Source: Halorubrum cibi (lineage in GTDB: Archaea > Halobacteriota > Halobacteria > Halobacteriales > Haloferacaceae). From it: a DNA stretch of 64,000 nt. A model generated the notes under the pieces. The model saw only the letters and a program-made list of their open reading frames with translations. It made no database searches and was not told the DNA's origin. The position numbers were made by a program, and so were the translations under genes. The stretch covers positions 1-64,000 of the forward strand of contig NZ_FXTD01000011.1 in NCBI RefSeq assembly GCF_900182635.1, read 5' to 3'. Below, one piece after another: positions 43,039 through 52,627 of the stretch. The first letter of the stretch is position 1. Every line of letters begins with the position of its first letter.

Positions 43039-43218
43039 AGTCTCATGACTGTCTCTTGAATTGATAAATTATTAGGGTAAGTTGCTGAACTCCGGTTTTT
43101 ATTTCTTACAGTTTCTCTGACATAATATAATTACTCAGCGCTCTGCGTCGGTACGTAGATCACCCGACCGGCTTCGATCGGCCGAAGCGGACGGAACCGG
43201 GCAGCAGACCGACGCTCA
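43039..43218. other. AT-rich gap between the propeller gene and the CBS gene
   Basis: 180 bases, markedly AT-rich at 43055-43140 (GATAAATTATTAGGG, TTTTTATTTC, ATAATATAATTA). It contains the propeller gene's promoter on the minus strand: TAATTTATC (43060-43068 read in reverse) lies about 25 bases before its start. The T-rich run near 43095-43110 may end the upstream transcript. No gene seen. Confidence 0.5.
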
Positions 43219-43593
43219 CTACGACAGGTGCGCGGTCACGTCGGTCGAGGAGATCATCCCGACGTAGTCGTCGTCGACCACGGGGAGGTGTTTCACGCCG
43301 TACATCGTCATCATGGCGGCGACCTCCTCCATCAGCAGGTCCGGCGTCACGGTCTCGACGTCCTCCGTCATCACGTCGCGGACGAGCGTCTCCTCGGTGT
43401 CCCGACCCGCGGCGACCGCGCCGATGATGTCGCTCTGGGTGACGATACAGCCGCTGCCGGCGGTGACGACGAGCGCGCTGATGTCACCTTCGGTCATGCG
43501 ACGCGCGGCCTCGCGGATCGGTTCGTCGCCGCCGATCGTCTCCAGCGGCGTCGACATGACCTCGCTGACTCGGGTGCGATCGTGTAAGTCCAT
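43219..43593 (-). CDS. CBS-domain pair protein
   Basis: 124 residues made of two CBS motifs: VSEVMSTPLETIGGDEPIREAA ... GCIVTQSDIIGAVA and VRDVMTEDVETVTPDLLMEEVA ... YVGMISSTDVTAHLS. CBS pairs bind adenine nucleotides and act as energy-state or regulatory modules, free-standing here. A second, similar CBS gene lies just upstream (68 bases), so both may form an operon. The start at 43593 begins the domain directly; a longer open frame upstream lacks CBS features. Confidence 0.88.
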   Translation of the reverse strand: MDLHDRTRVSEVMSTPLETIGGDEPIREAARRMTEGDISALVVTAGSGCIVTQSDIIGAVAAGRDTEETLVRDVMTEDVETVTPDLLMEEVAAMMTMYGVKHLPVVDDDYVGMISSTDVTAHLS

Positions 43594-43661
43594 ATCACAC
43601 CTCGTCCGTGAGGCGTGTTGGTTCTTCCGGATGGCGCAAGGGGTTTCGCCCCCGTCGGGGA

Positions 43662-44045
43662 CTACCGGCGGGCGAGGTGTTTCGTGAGGTCGGTCGTCGA
43701 CAGCATTCCGACGACGACCCCGTCCCCGTCGGTCACCGGGAGGTGACTGTACTCGCCATCGGCGAGGTCGGCGAGCGCCTCGACCGAGTCGTCCTCGGAG
43801 GCGGTTACGACGTCGGCGGTCATACACTCGCCGACGAGCGTCGCGTCGTGAGGGTCGTTCTCGCGGACGAGCCGCACGAAGTCCCACCCGGTGAGCAGCC
43901 CCTCCAGACGGCCGGCCTCGTCGACGACGAGGATCGAGTTCACGCCCGTCTCCAGCATCCGTTCGGCCGCCTCCGCCGCGGTGGCTTCGGCGGCGACCGT
44001 CACGAGCTCCGTCGACATGAGCCGACCGACGGGTACGTCAGTCAT
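43662..44045 (-). CDS. CBS-domain pair protein
   Basis: 127 residues, two CBS motifs: VGRLMSTELVTVAAEATAAEAAERM ... LEGLLTGWDFVRLV and VGECMTADVVTASEDDSVEALADL ... VVGMLSTTDLTKHLARR. About a third identical by eye to the CBS protein encoded downstream, so probably an old tandem duplication. Ligand and partner unknown. Confidence 0.88.
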   Translation of the reverse strand: MTDVPVGRLMSTELVTVAAEATAAEAAERMLETGVNSILVVDEAGRLEGLLTGWDFVRLVRENDPHDATLVGECMTADVVTASEDDSVEALADLADGEYSHLPVTDGDGVVVGMLSTTDLTKHLARR

Positions 44046-44120
44046 GTTCCGCGTCGACGGGGGCCACCATAATTAATCGTGAGGGTCGGTGCGCCGCTCC
44101 GGTTCACTCCTCGGGAGAAT

Positions 44121-44918
44121 TCACTCCTCGAGGAGCGACTCGGGCGCGCCGGCCAGCCCGACGAGCGCCTCCGCCTCGACGTGGTGGAGGTCGCCGGGGA
44201 TCACGAGGAGGTGGAGCGGGTCGCCGAACTCGCGGCCGGCGAGTGCCGAGAGCCGGTCCGCGTCGACGACCGCGTCCGGCGAACCGGCACGGGCGACGAC
44301 GACGGCCAGTTCGTCGCGCCAGCCGTCCGCGAGGAGGCCCGCCGCGTAGTCGGCGGTCATGTACTCCTCGTGATCGGGATCGGGACCCGACGGGCCGGTC
44401 CCCACCTTGATGTCGAGGTAGACGACGGTGTGGAGCCCGCGCTCGCGGTTCGCCTCGATCGTCTCGCGTACGCTGCCCGGCACGCCGTCGCCGCCGTGTG
44501 CGTAGGGGAACGGGAGCGTCACGGCCTTCCCGAACCGGTAGTTCTGGAGGCCGGTGAGACTCGAGGCGGCCGACTGGGCGGTAACGCCGTGGATCACCCG
44601 CGTCTCTATCCCCCGTTCTTCGGCCCGCAATCGGAGGTCGGTGTGCGTCGTCGAGATCATCGTGTCGCCGGCGGTGAGGAAGGCGGCGTCACCGGCCTCG
44701 GCGGCCGCGAGGATCGGTTCCGGGTCGCGCTCGACTCCCTCGCGGTCGCGCACCTCGATGTCGACGCCGTGGGCGGCCTCGAGGTCCGCGACGTCCGCGC
44801 CGACGAGTCGGCTGGTGTAGAACTCCGCGAAGACCCGGTCGGCCGACCGGAGCGCCTTGCGCCCCTCGACGGTGATCGAGCGCTCGTCGTGGAGGCCGAG
44901 TCCGATGAACGTGAGCAT
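44121..44918 (-). CDS. dphB: diphthine synthase
   Basis: 265 residues of the tetrapyrrole-methylase fold. It methylates the modified histidine of elongation factor 2 with S-adenosylmethionine, the second step of diphthamide synthesis. MLTFIGLGLHDERSITVEG opens the protein, FLTAGDTMISTTHTDLRLRA is the SAM-site motif, and IHGVTAQSAASSLTGLQNYRFG and LHLLVIPGDLHHVEAEAL are family hallmarks. Complete length. TATA-like TTTTAGA about 30 bases upstream on the minus strand. Confidence 0.95.
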   Translation of the reverse strand: MLTFIGLGLHDERSITVEGRKALRSADRVFAEFYTSRLVGADVADLEAAHGVDIEVRDREGVERDPEPILAAAEAGDAAFLTAGDTMISTTHTDLRLRAEERGIETRVIHGVTAQSAASSLTGLQNYRFGKAVTLPFPYAHGGDGVPGSVRETIEANRERGLHTVVYLDIKVGTGPSGPDPDHEEYMTADYAAGLLADGWRDELAVVVARAGSPDAVVDADRLSALAGREFGDPLHLLVIPGDLHHVEAEALVGLAGAPESLLEE

Positions 44919-45160
44919 ACCCCCGTTCCGCGGAGGACGGTCTAAAAGGGCGCGGACCGCCGTCGCCCGACCGCTCGACGCGAGCGGCGTCGGCTCGCCG
45001 TTCGGCCTCCACGCCGGACCTCGGAACCCCCGTACGCACCGGCGAGGGGGCTTCGCTCCGGGGATCGTTCATGATCGTTTCATGTGAATCCATAGCAAAC
45101 CCTAAGAGGTGACCGACACAACGTCTGGCTACTGGGCCTTACCGGGCCAAGATCCACAAT

Positions 45161-47056
45161 ATGACTGACGAAGAACTCATCTGGCGGATATCGGGAGGGT
45201 CCGGCGACGGGATCGCTTCCACCAGCCAGAACTTCGCGAAGGCCCTGATGCGATCGGGGCTGAACGTGTTCACACACCGGCACTACCCGTCCCGGATCCG
45301 TGGGGGCCACACGTACACGGAGATCCGCGCGGCGGCGGACCCGGTCGACTCCCGCGGCGACGGCTACAACTTCCTGTTGGCGCTCGGGGACTCCTTCGCT
45401 CGCAACCCGCAGGAGGGTGCCGTCTACGGGAACGAGGAGATCAAGCCGCTCTCCGAGAACCTCGACGAGCTCCGCGAGGGGGGCGTCATCGTCTACGACG
45501 AGGGCCTCCTCGATCCCTCGGAGATCCCGAACTTCGACGAGCGCGCCGAGGAGAACGACTGGCACGTCTTCCCGCTCGACCTCCGCGGGCTCGCCCGCGA
45601 CATGGGTCGGGAAGTGATGCGCAACACCGCCGGCGTCGGCGCGACCTGTGCGCTGATCGGCATGGACCTCGAGCACGTCGAGGACCTGATGCGCGACGCG
45701 ATGCCCGAGAAGATCCTCGACCCCAACCTCGAGATCCTCGAGACCGCCTACGACCAGGTCCGCGAGGAGTACGACGTCGACGGCGTCGACGTCTCGGTCC
45801 CGACCGGCGAACACGAGGAGACGCAGCTCCTCATGTCCGGTTCCGACGCCATCTCGTACGGCGCGATCGACGAGGGGTGCCGGTTCATCGCGGGCTATCC
45901 CATGACGCCGTGGACGGAAGTGTTCACGATCATGACCCAGAACCTGCCCGAGCTGGGCGGGATCTCGGAGCAGGTCGAAGACGAGATCGCGGCGGCCGCG
46001 CTGGCCGTGGGGGCCTCCCACGCCGGCGTGAAGGCGATGTCCGGCTCCTCGGGCGGCGGCTTCGCCCTGATGTCCGAGCCGCTCGGGCTCGCCGAGATGA
46101 CGGAGACGCCGCTCGTCCTCGTCGAGGCGATGCGCGCCGGCCCGTCGACCGGAATGCCGACGAAGCCGGAGCAGTCCGACCTCGAGCACGTCCTGTACAC
46201 CTCCCAGGGCGACTCCCAGCGGGTCGTCTTGGCCCCCGGCACGGTCGAGGAGGCGTACGAGCAGTCGCGGATCGCCTTCCGACTCGCCTACGAGTACCAG
46301 ATCCCGACGATCCTCCTGTATGACCAGAAGCTCGGCGGCGAGCTGAAGAACGTCCCCAAGAGCCACTTCGACCGCGAGCCGAACCCGACGCTCGGCAAGA
46401 CGCTCACCGAGGAGGAGCTCGCCGAACAGCCCCACTCGGCGGACGGGAAGTTCCACCGCTTCCAACACGACGTCGAGGACGGCGTCACCCCGCGGTCGAT
46501 CCCCGGCCAGAAGGGCGGTCGCTTCCTCGCGACGGGCAACGAGCACGACCCCACGGGCCACATCAGCGAGTCGCCCGACAACCGGGTCGCACAGATCGAC
46601 CGACGCACCCAGAAGCTCGAGGCGATCCGGGCGGACCTGGACACCGAGGACACGAGCTCGTACGCCGGCCCCGACGACGCCGAGTACGGCATTCTCACGT
46701 TCGGCAGCCAGCAGGGAACCGTCGAGGAGGCCGTCGGTCGGCTCAACGAGGCCGGCGTCTCGGTGAAGTCGCTCGGCGTCTCCGACATGCTTCCGTTCGC
46801 GACCGAGGAGGTCGAGGCGTTCATCGAGAGCGTCGACGAGGTCCTCGTCGTCGAGATGACCGCCTCCGGGCAGTTCCGCGGGCTCGTCCAGAAGAACCTC
46901 GGCCGGTACGGGGAGAAGCTGTCGAGCCTCCTCAAGTACAACGGGAACCCGTTCGAGCCGGCCGAGGTCGTCGACGGCTTCGAGGCGGCGATCATCGAGG
47001 GCGACGGCGACGCGTCCGACCATCAGACCACCTTCGTCCCAGCAGCAGGTGATTAA
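45161..47056 (+). CDS. porA: pyruvate (2-oxoacid):ferredoxin oxidoreductase, fused gamma-alpha subunit
   Basis: 631 residues. With the beta subunit it oxidatively decarboxylates a 2-oxoacid to acyl-CoA, reducing ferredoxin, and is haloarchaea's replacement for pyruvate dehydrogenase. The gamma domain comes first (WRISGGSGDGIASTSQNFAKAL, HRHYPSRIRGGHTYTEIRAA), then alpha from about 230 (GYPMTPWTEVFTIM, KAMSGSSGGGFALMSEPLGLAEM, MPTKPEQSD) and the C-terminal transketolase-like domain. The calculated size, near 68 kDa, fits the halobacterial pyruvate enzyme rather than the larger 2-oxoglutarate one, so porA is the better guess than korA. The beta-subunit gene starts 3 bases after the stop. Confidence 0.88.
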   Translation: MTDEELIWRISGGSGDGIASTSQNFAKALMRSGLNVFTHRHYPSRIRGGHTYTEIRAAADPVDSRGDGYNFLLALGDSFARNPQEGAVYGNEEIKPLSENLDELREGGVIVYDEGLLDPSEIPNFDERAEENDWHVFPLDLRGLARDMGREVMRNTAGVGATCALIGMDLEHVEDLMRDAMPEKILDPNLEILETAYDQVREEYDVDGVDVSVPTGEHEETQLLMSGSDAISYGAIDEGCRFIAGYPMTPWTEVFTIMTQNLPELGGISEQVEDEIAAAALAVGASHAGVKAMSGSSGGGFALMSEPLGLAEMTETPLVLVEAMRAGPSTGMPTKPEQSDLEHVLYTSQGDSQRVVLAPGTVEEAYEQSRIAFRLAYEYQIPTILLYDQKLGGELKNVPKSHFDREPNPTLGKTLTEEELAEQPHSADGKFHRFQHDVEDGVTPRSIPGQKGGRFLATGNEHDPTGHISESPDNRVAQIDRRTQKLEAIRADLDTEDTSSYAGPDDAEYGILTFGSQQGTVEEAVGRLNEAGVSVKSLGVSDMLPFATEEVEAFIESVDEVLVVEMTASGQFRGLVQKNLGRYGEKLSSLLKYNGNPFEPAEVVDGFEAAIIEGDGDASDHQTTFVPAAGD

Positions 47057-47059
47057 CCC

Positions 47060-47998
47060 ATGAGCACGTTTTCAGCCATCGGAGAGGAACGAGAGATCGA
47101 CCGCGACGAGTACACGCCCGGCGTCGAGCCGCAACCCACCTGGTGTCCCGGCTGCGGCGACTTCAGCGTCCTGAAGGCGTTGAAACAGGCGCTTCCCGAA
47201 GTCGGCCGATCGCCCGAGGAGACGCTTCTCTGTACCGGGATCGGCTGTTCGGGCAAGCTGAACAGCTACCTCGACACCTACGGTTTCCACACGATCCACG
47301 GCCGCTCGCTGCCCGTGGCCCGTGCCGCGAAGCTCGCGAACCCCGACCTCGAGGTCATCGCCGCCGGCGGCGACGGCGACGGCTACGGGATCGGCGGGAA
47401 CCACTTCATCCACACGGCCCGGGAGAACCACGACATGACCTACATCGTGTTCAACAACGAGATCTTCGGGCTCACCAAGGGGCAGACGTCGCCGACCAGC
47501 CCGAAGGGTCACAAGTCGAAGACGCAGCCCCACGGCAGCGCCAAGGAGCCGCTCAAGCCGCTCTCGCTGTCGCTGAACGCCGGGGCCTCCTACGTCGCCC
47601 GGACGGCCGCGGTCAACCCGAACCAGGCCAAGGAGATCCTGATCGAGGCGATCGAACACGACGGGTTCGCGCACGTCGACTTCCTGACGCAGTGTCCGAC
47701 CTGGAACAAGGACGCCCGGCAGTACGTCCCGTACATCGACGTCAACGACTCCGACGACTACGACTTCGACAAGACCGACCGCGTCGAGGCCGCGGAGATG
47801 ATGCGGACGACGGAAGAGGCGCTCTACGAGGGCGAGGTGCTCACCGGCCGCTTCTACGTCGACGAGGATCGCCTCTCCTACGGCCAGGAGAAGCGACAGA
47901 TCGGCGAGATGCCCGAGGAGCCGCTGGCCGAGCGCTACTGGGACGACGACTACGACTGGGAGCGCTCGTACGACCAGTTCGTCGACAAACACGAGTAA
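47060..47998 (+). CDS. porB: pyruvate (2-oxoacid):ferredoxin oxidoreductase, beta subunit
   Basis: 312 residues carrying thiamine diphosphate and the [4Fe-4S] cluster. PTWCPGCGDFSVLKAL gives the first cysteines, CTGIGCSG further ones, and GGDGDGYGIGGNHFIHTARE through YIVFNNEIFGLTKGQTSPTS is the ThDP-Mg motif (GDG ... NN). CPTWNK near residue 214 holds another conserved cysteine. Downstream member of the two-gene operon with porA. An Lrp regulator follows after about 80 bases with its own spacing. Confidence 0.9.
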   Translation: MSTFSAIGEEREIDRDEYTPGVEPQPTWCPGCGDFSVLKALKQALPEVGRSPEETLLCTGIGCSGKLNSYLDTYGFHTIHGRSLPVARAAKLANPDLEVIAAGGDGDGYGIGGNHFIHTARENHDMTYIVFNNEIFGLTKGQTSPTSPKGHKSKTQPHGSAKEPLKPLSLSLNAGASYVARTAAVNPNQAKEILIEAIEHDGFAHVDFLTQCPTWNKDARQYVPYIDVNDSDDYDFDKTDRVEAAEMMRTTEEALYEGEVLTGRFYVDEDRLSYGQEKRQIGEMPEEPLAERYWDDDYDWERSYDQFVDKHE

Positions 47999-48044
47999 GC
48001 CCGACGGCCCGGTTCGAGATCTCTGTCTTCCGTTTTCGGGTTCG

Positions 48045-48062
48045 CAAGGTATTTTTTCCGTG
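48045..48062 (+). terminator. T-run after porB
   Basis: GGTATTTTTTCCG gives six consecutive T residues about 50 bases after the porB stop; archaeal termination typically uses such T-runs. It might also act as a TATA-like element for the following Lrp gene. Confidence 0.4.
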
Positions 48063-48079
48063 GTGACAAAGGAGTTCGT

Positions 48080-48508
48080 ATGAGTACCGTCTCGACGGAA
48101 GAGCGTATCCTCTCGGTGTTGGAGGAGGACGCGCAGGCCTCCTGCGGGGAGATCGCGGAGCGGGCGGAGGTCTCGAAGCCAACGGTGCGAAAGTACATCG
48201 ACAAGCTCGAGGAGGAGGGCGTCATCGTGGGCTACTCGGCCGACGTCGACCCGAAGAAGCTCTCGACGCAGTCGATCGCGATGGTGGGGATGGACGTGGA
48301 CTCGGGCAAGTACGTCTCGGCGACCCGCGATCTGAAGGCGCTCGAGGAGGTCGAGGCGCTGTACACCTCATCGGGCGATCACATGCTGATGGCGGAGGTC
48401 CGTGCCGCCGACGGCGACGAACTGGGCGACGTGATCAGCGACGAGCTGCTCGCCGTCGACGGCGTCACCGCCGCCCACCCCTCGTTTCTCCAGGAGCGCC
48501 TGAAGTGA
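48080..48508 (+). CDS. Lrp/AsnC-family transcriptional regulator
   Basis: 142 residues: winged helix (ERILSVLEEDAQASCGEIAE, VSKPTVRKYIDKLEEEGVIVGYSADVDP) and the ligand-binding RAM domain (SIAMVGMDVDSGKYVSATRDL, EEVEALYTSSGDHMLMAEVRA). It likely responds to an amino acid or related metabolite; position after porAB suggests a link with pyruvate metabolism. GGAG about 8 bases before the ATG gives a Shine-Dalgarno site, rare in this window. Confidence 0.9.
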   Translation: MSTVSTEERILSVLEEDAQASCGEIAERAEVSKPTVRKYIDKLEEEGVIVGYSADVDPKKLSTQSIAMVGMDVDSGKYVSATRDLKALEEVEALYTSSGDHMLMAEVRAADGDELGDVISDELLAVDGVTAAHPSFLQERLK

Positions 48509-48538
48509 GCGGTTTGGAGGACTGGTTCGGAGCGGTTT

Positions 48539-48655
48539 CTAGCGGTACGCGACCGCGATAGCGAGCGTCGAGACGACCGCGGTGGCGAGCGCGGCGACGG
48601 CCACGGTCTCCCCGCTCGCATCGAGGAGCGCCGGACCGAGGTCGGAGATCGTCAC
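48539..48655 (-). CDS. possible 38-residue single-helix membrane peptide
   Basis: GTG start, MTISDLGPALLDASGETVAV followed by a hydrophobic helix (ALATAVVSTLAIAVAYR). The helix-only layout is common among small haloarchaeal proteins, but no family was recognised and the start is uncertain. It lies between the Lrp gene (convergent) and the GNAT gene (upstream, same strand, 49 bases). Confidence 0.35.
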   Translation of the reverse strand: MTISDLGPALLDASGETVAVAALATAVVSTLAIAVAYR

Positions 48656-48704
48656 GTCGGGAGAGTGCGGGACGGGCGTCGATCCGAGGCCGGAACGACG
48701 GGCC

Positions 48705-49175
48705 TCAGGCGATCGTTTCGATGTCGACCGCCACGACGATCTCGTCGCCGGCGGGACCGCGTCGCACCGCGCGGCGGTCGAATCCGTGAGCGCGGTAGAA
48801 CTCGCGGGCGCTCGGTCGGTCGTCGGGGACGCTCGCGCGGAGGGTGTCGACGCCGCGGTCGGAGAGCGCCGACGCGACGCGCGCGAGCAGTTCCTCGGTG
48901 ACGCCCTCCCCGACGTGTTCCGGGTGGACCCACAGCGCGAGGAGTTCGGCCTCGGATCCCTCCTCGTCGGGATGGGCGATCGCCACCCCGATCGGGCCGT
49001 CGTCGTCCTCCATGAGGAAGCAGCACTCCGCGCCCACGGCCGCCTCCCGGACGCCGGCTGCCGAGACGTCCAGAAGCGGCGCGCCGATGTCGTCGAACAC
49101 CGTCGCCTCGCGGGCGCGGGAAACCGTCGTCCGAAGCGTCTCGGCGTCGCCGGGACGCGCCGGTCGAACACGCAT
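48705..49175 (-). CDS. GNAT-family N-acetyltransferase
   Basis: 156 residues. MRVRPARPGDAETLRTTVSR is the first GNAT strand and helix; ELLALWVHPEHVGEGVTEEL is motif A, the acetyl-CoA pyrophosphate loop (the usual QxxGxG/A is HVGEGV); SVPDDRPSAREFYRAHGFDRR is motif B. Substrate unknown. Complete. Confidence 0.87.
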   Translation of the reverse strand: MRVRPARPGDAETLRTTVSRAREATVFDDIGAPLLDVSAAGVREAAVGAECCFLMEDDDGPIGVAIAHPDEEGSEAELLALWVHPEHVGEGVTEELLARVASALSDRGVDTLRASVPDDRPSAREFYRAHGFDRRAVRRGPAGDEIVVAVDIETIA

Positions 49176-49297
49176 ACACGTCCCGTGGAGAGGGGACTAG
49201 GTATACGTTTCGGGGTCGGTCGAGCGCCGCCGTCGATCGTCGTGTGACCGTCGCGGAAGGCGAGAGAATCGGGGATGGTGGGTGTCGCGAGAACGCG

Positions 49298-52200
49298 CTA
49301 CGCGACCGGTTCGATCCCGATCGTTATCGTGACGTCCTCGACGTCCCACTCCTCGACGAGCCCGCCGGAACCGTTCGCGGCGTCGGCCGGATCCTCGAGC
49401 CACCCGTCGGCGCGGACCTCGCCCGCGATCAGGTCGGCGTGCTCCTCGACGAAGCCGCCGACGCGCTCGTCGTCGACGGCGACGCCAACGCGGATTCGCG
49501 CCTCGACGTCGAGGTCGAGGTCCTTGCGCATCTCCTGGATTCGCCGGATCACGTCGCGGGCGTACCCCTCCGACTCGATCGCGGGGGTGAGCGAGGTATC
49601 GACGTACACCGTCCCGCCGTCGAAGTCGACGCCGGTGACGCTCTCCGGTGGCTCCGCGACGTACTCGACCATCGAGTCGTCGAGGTCGACGGGGTCGCCG
49701 TCGACCGTGATCCCCGCCTCGACTTCGGCTCGGGTCGCCCCCTGGACCGCCTCCATCACCTTCTGCGCGTCGCCGCCGAAGGCCGGGCCGATCTCCGACA
49801 TCCGCGGCTCCGCGGTCTCTATCAGCTCGTCGAAGGCGTCGGTGACGGTCACCTCTCGGGCGTTGACGCGGTCGGCGATCAGGTCGGAGAGCCGGTCGAC
49901 CGCGCCGGCGACCGCGTCGTCGTCGGTCTCGACGACGACCCGCGGAACCGGCCAGCGGAGCTTTCGACCGGCCTGCTGGCGGGCGTTCGCCGCGGCCTCC
50001 TCCACGTCGCGGAAGACCGCCACGTCGCGTTCGAGGTCGGGGTCGCGCAGGTCGTCGTCGGGCTCGGGGTAGGCGAGCTGATGGACCGTGGTCGCCTCGC
50101 CGTCGAGCGTTCGGTACATCCGCTCGGTCAGGTACGGCGCGATCGGCGCGAGCAGTCGAATCACCTCGTCGAGGACGGTCGCGAGGGTGGCGTACGCCCC
50201 GCGCTTCGAGGCGGAGTCGGCTTCCTCCCACATCCGGTCGCGAACGGCCTTGACGTAGAAGCGCGAGACGTCCTGGGTGACGAACTCGATCACGGCGTTG
50301 ACCGCGTCGCTGACGCGGTAGTCGTCCCACGCCTCGATGACCTCCGTCTCGACGGACTGGAGCCGCGAGAGCACCCACTCGTCGACGAGTTCGAGCTCAC
50401 CGTCGGAGAGGTCGGCCTCGGCCGGGTCGTAGCCGTCGAGTTCCATGTACTCGAGCGGGAAGCGGAAGACGTTCCAGAGGATGTTGAGCTTCCCCTGGAT
50501 CTCGCCGAGCCCGTCCCACTCGAACGCGAGGTCGACGCCCTGCTGGTCGTGGCTGAGCAGGTACGTCCGGAGGGGGTCGCGGCCGGCCCGCTCGATCGCC
50601 TCCTCCGGCGTGACGATGTTGCCGACGGACTTGGACATCTTGCGGCCGTCCTCGTCGTTGGCGAACCCGTGCATGATCACCTCCTCGTAGGGGATCTCGC
50701 CGACCGCGGCGGTCCCCATTCCCAGTTGCGACCAGAACCAGCCGCGCGTCTGGTCGTGCGCCTCGATGATGAGGTCGGCGGGCCACAGCTCGTCGTGGGC
50801 GTCCGTCTCGCTCGGGTACCCGAGCGTGCCCCACGAGGCCACCGAGGAGTCGAGCCACACGTCGAAGACGTCCTCGACGCGTCGGTAGGTCGTCCCGTCC
50901 TCGACGATCGTGAGGCCGTCGACGGAGGGTCGGTGGAGGTCGATGGTGTCGGGGTCGACGTCCTCCTCGACGCGCTCGGCCAGCTCCTCGCGGGTGCCGA
51001 TCACGATCATGTCGTCGTCGAGGTTCCCGGCCTCCGCGTCCTCGGGGACCCAGATCGGGATCGGGATACCCCAGTAGCGCTGTCGAGAGACGTTCCAGTC
51101 GGGCGCGTCCTCGATGAAGTCGCGGAACCGGTTGTCGCGAGCCCACTGCGGATGCCACTCCGACTCCTCCATGTTCGCGAGGAGGTCGTCTTTCACGTCC
51201 GTGATCGAGATGAACCACTGGTCGGTGACGAGCTGGATGATCCCGGTGTCACACCGCCAGCAGTGGCCGTAGCTGTGCTCGACGGTACCGTGAGCGAGCA
51301 TGTGGCCGTCGGCGACGAGGTCGTCGATGATCTCCTCGTTGGCGTCGCGGACGAACTGCCCGGCGTACTCGCCGGCCGCGTCGGCGAACTCCCCGTTCGG
51401 TCCCACGGGACAGAATATCTCGAGGCCGAGCTCGCTGCCGCGGCGGAAGTCCTCCTCCCCGTGGCCGGGCGCGGAGTGGACGAGCCCGGTGCGGTCCGCC
51501 TCGACGTAGTCGGCGGCGTACACCTGCCCCGCCCCCTCGAAGTCGGGGTAGTCGGCGAGCCGGTCGGCGAGCGGGTGGTCGTACGCCCAGCCGACGAGGT
51601 CCTCGCCGGCGAGCTCCGCTTCGATCTCGTAATCGTCGTACCGGCCCTCCCCGAGAACGTCCTCGACGCACGCCTCGGCGACGTAGAGCAGTTCCTCCTC
51701 GCCGTCCTTCTCGGCGCGGACCGCGTTATAGGTGAGCTCCTCGTCGACGGCGACGAAGGTGTTCGCCGGGATCGTCCACGGCGTCGTCGTCCAGATCACG
51801 AGGCTCCCCTCGCGGTCGGACAGGGGGAACTTCACGTAGATCGAGGGGTCCTCGACGTCCTCGTACTCCACCTCGTTGTTCGCGAGGCCGGTCTCACACC
51901 GCGGGCACTGCGAGATGGAGCGTTTCCCCTGCTCGACGAGATCGTTCTCGGCGACGTTCGAAAAGGCCCACCACGCGGCCTCCATGTACTCGGGGTCGAT
52001 CGTCTCGTAGGGGTTCTCCCAGTCCATCCAGACGCCGATCGACTCGAAGTCCTCGTCCATCGCCGCCCGGTTGTCGAGGGCGAACTCCTTACACCGCTCG
52101 ATGAACGGCTCCATGCCGTACTCCTCGATGTCGCGTTTGTTCTCGAAGCCGAGTTCCTCCTCGACTTTCACCTCGATCGGGAGCCCGTGCATGTCGTAGC

Positions 52201-52447
52201 CCGGCCGGTCCGTGACGCGGTGGCCGGTCATCCGCTTGTGCCGGATGACGGCGTCCTTCAGCGTCTTGTTCCAGGCGGTGCCGAGGTGCATCTGTCCGGA
52301 GGTGTACGGCGGCCCGTCGACGAAAAAGAAGGGCGGGTCGTCGGCGTGCGCCTCCTTCGCCGCCTCGTAGGCGTCGGCGTCGGCCCAGTACTCCGCGACC
52401 GCCGACTCGACGTCGGCCGGCGTGTACTGGTCGTCGATCTGCTCCAT
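49298..52447 (-). CDS. ileS: isoleucyl-tRNA synthetase
   Basis: 1049 residues, class I. FVDGPPYTSGQMHLGTAWNKTL carries the HIGH-type signature (HLGT), GRKMSKSVGN the KMSKS loop, and HGLPIEVKVEEELG the connection to the editing domain. CPRCETGL and CWRCDTGI are zinc-binding pairs, as in archaeal/eukaryotic-type IleRS. The editing domain (TTTPWTIPANTFVAVDEEL) is present. The true start is 52447 (MEQIDDQYTPADVE); a long extension of the open frame upstream is a shadow. TATA-like TTCAAATACG about 25 bases upstream on the minus strand. Confidence 0.95.
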   Translation of the reverse strand: MEQIDDQYTPADVESAVAEYWADADAYEAAKEAHADDPPFFFVDGPPYTSGQMHLGTAWNKTLKDAVIRHKRMTGHRVTDRPGYDMHGLPIEVKVEEELGFENKRDIEEYGMEPFIERCKEFALDNRAAMDEDFESIGVWMDWENPYETIDPEYMEAAWWAFSNVAENDLVEQGKRSISQCPRCETGLANNEVEYEDVEDPSIYVKFPLSDREGSLVIWTTTPWTIPANTFVAVDEELTYNAVRAEKDGEEELLYVAEACVEDVLGEGRYDDYEIEAELAGEDLVGWAYDHPLADRLADYPDFEGAGQVYAADYVEADRTGLVHSAPGHGEEDFRRGSELGLEIFCPVGPNGEFADAAGEYAGQFVRDANEEIIDDLVADGHMLAHGTVEHSYGHCWRCDTGIIQLVTDQWFISITDVKDDLLANMEESEWHPQWARDNRFRDFIEDAPDWNVSRQRYWGIPIPIWVPEDAEAGNLDDDMIVIGTREELAERVEEDVDPDTIDLHRPSVDGLTIVEDGTTYRRVEDVFDVWLDSSVASWGTLGYPSETDAHDELWPADLIIEAHDQTRGWFWSQLGMGTAAVGEIPYEEVIMHGFANDEDGRKMSKSVGNIVTPEEAIERAGRDPLRTYLLSHDQQGVDLAFEWDGLGEIQGKLNILWNVFRFPLEYMELDGYDPAEADLSDGELELVDEWVLSRLQSVETEVIEAWDDYRVSDAVNAVIEFVTQDVSRFYVKAVRDRMWEEADSASKRGAYATLATVLDEVIRLLAPIAPYLTERMYRTLDGEATTVHQLAYPEPDDDLRDPDLERDVAVFRDVEEAAANARQQAGRKLRWPVPRVVVETDDDAVAGAVDRLSDLIADRVNAREVTVTDAFDELIETAEPRMSEIGPAFGGDAQKVMEAVQGATRAEVEAGITVDGDPVDLDDSMVEYVAEPPESVTGVDFDGGTVYVDTSLTPAIESEGYARDVIRRIQEMRKDLDLDVEARIRVGVAVDDERVGGFVEEHADLIAGEVRADGWLEDPADAANGSGGLVEEWDVEDVTITIGIEPVA

Positions 52448-52627
52448 ATCCGTTGGTCTTGGCGCGCGTATTTGAATACGGCGGAGTCGGGGTCGGAGTC
52501 GCGGAAGAACCGGAACGGGACCGCGGAAGAACCGGGACGGGACCGGCGGGAATTCGAGGAGAGAAATCGCGGTGAAGGCCCGGTAGTCGGCCCATACCAA
52601 TACCGTGGAAACCCCTGTGTCTCGCGT

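Noticed and set aside
49244-52627. Plus-strand open frame over 1100 codons running opposite ileS into the PGF-CTERM gene
   Set aside because: Only the last part, from the signal peptide at 52628, is a real protein; the rest is the antisense of isoleucyl-tRNA synthetase.
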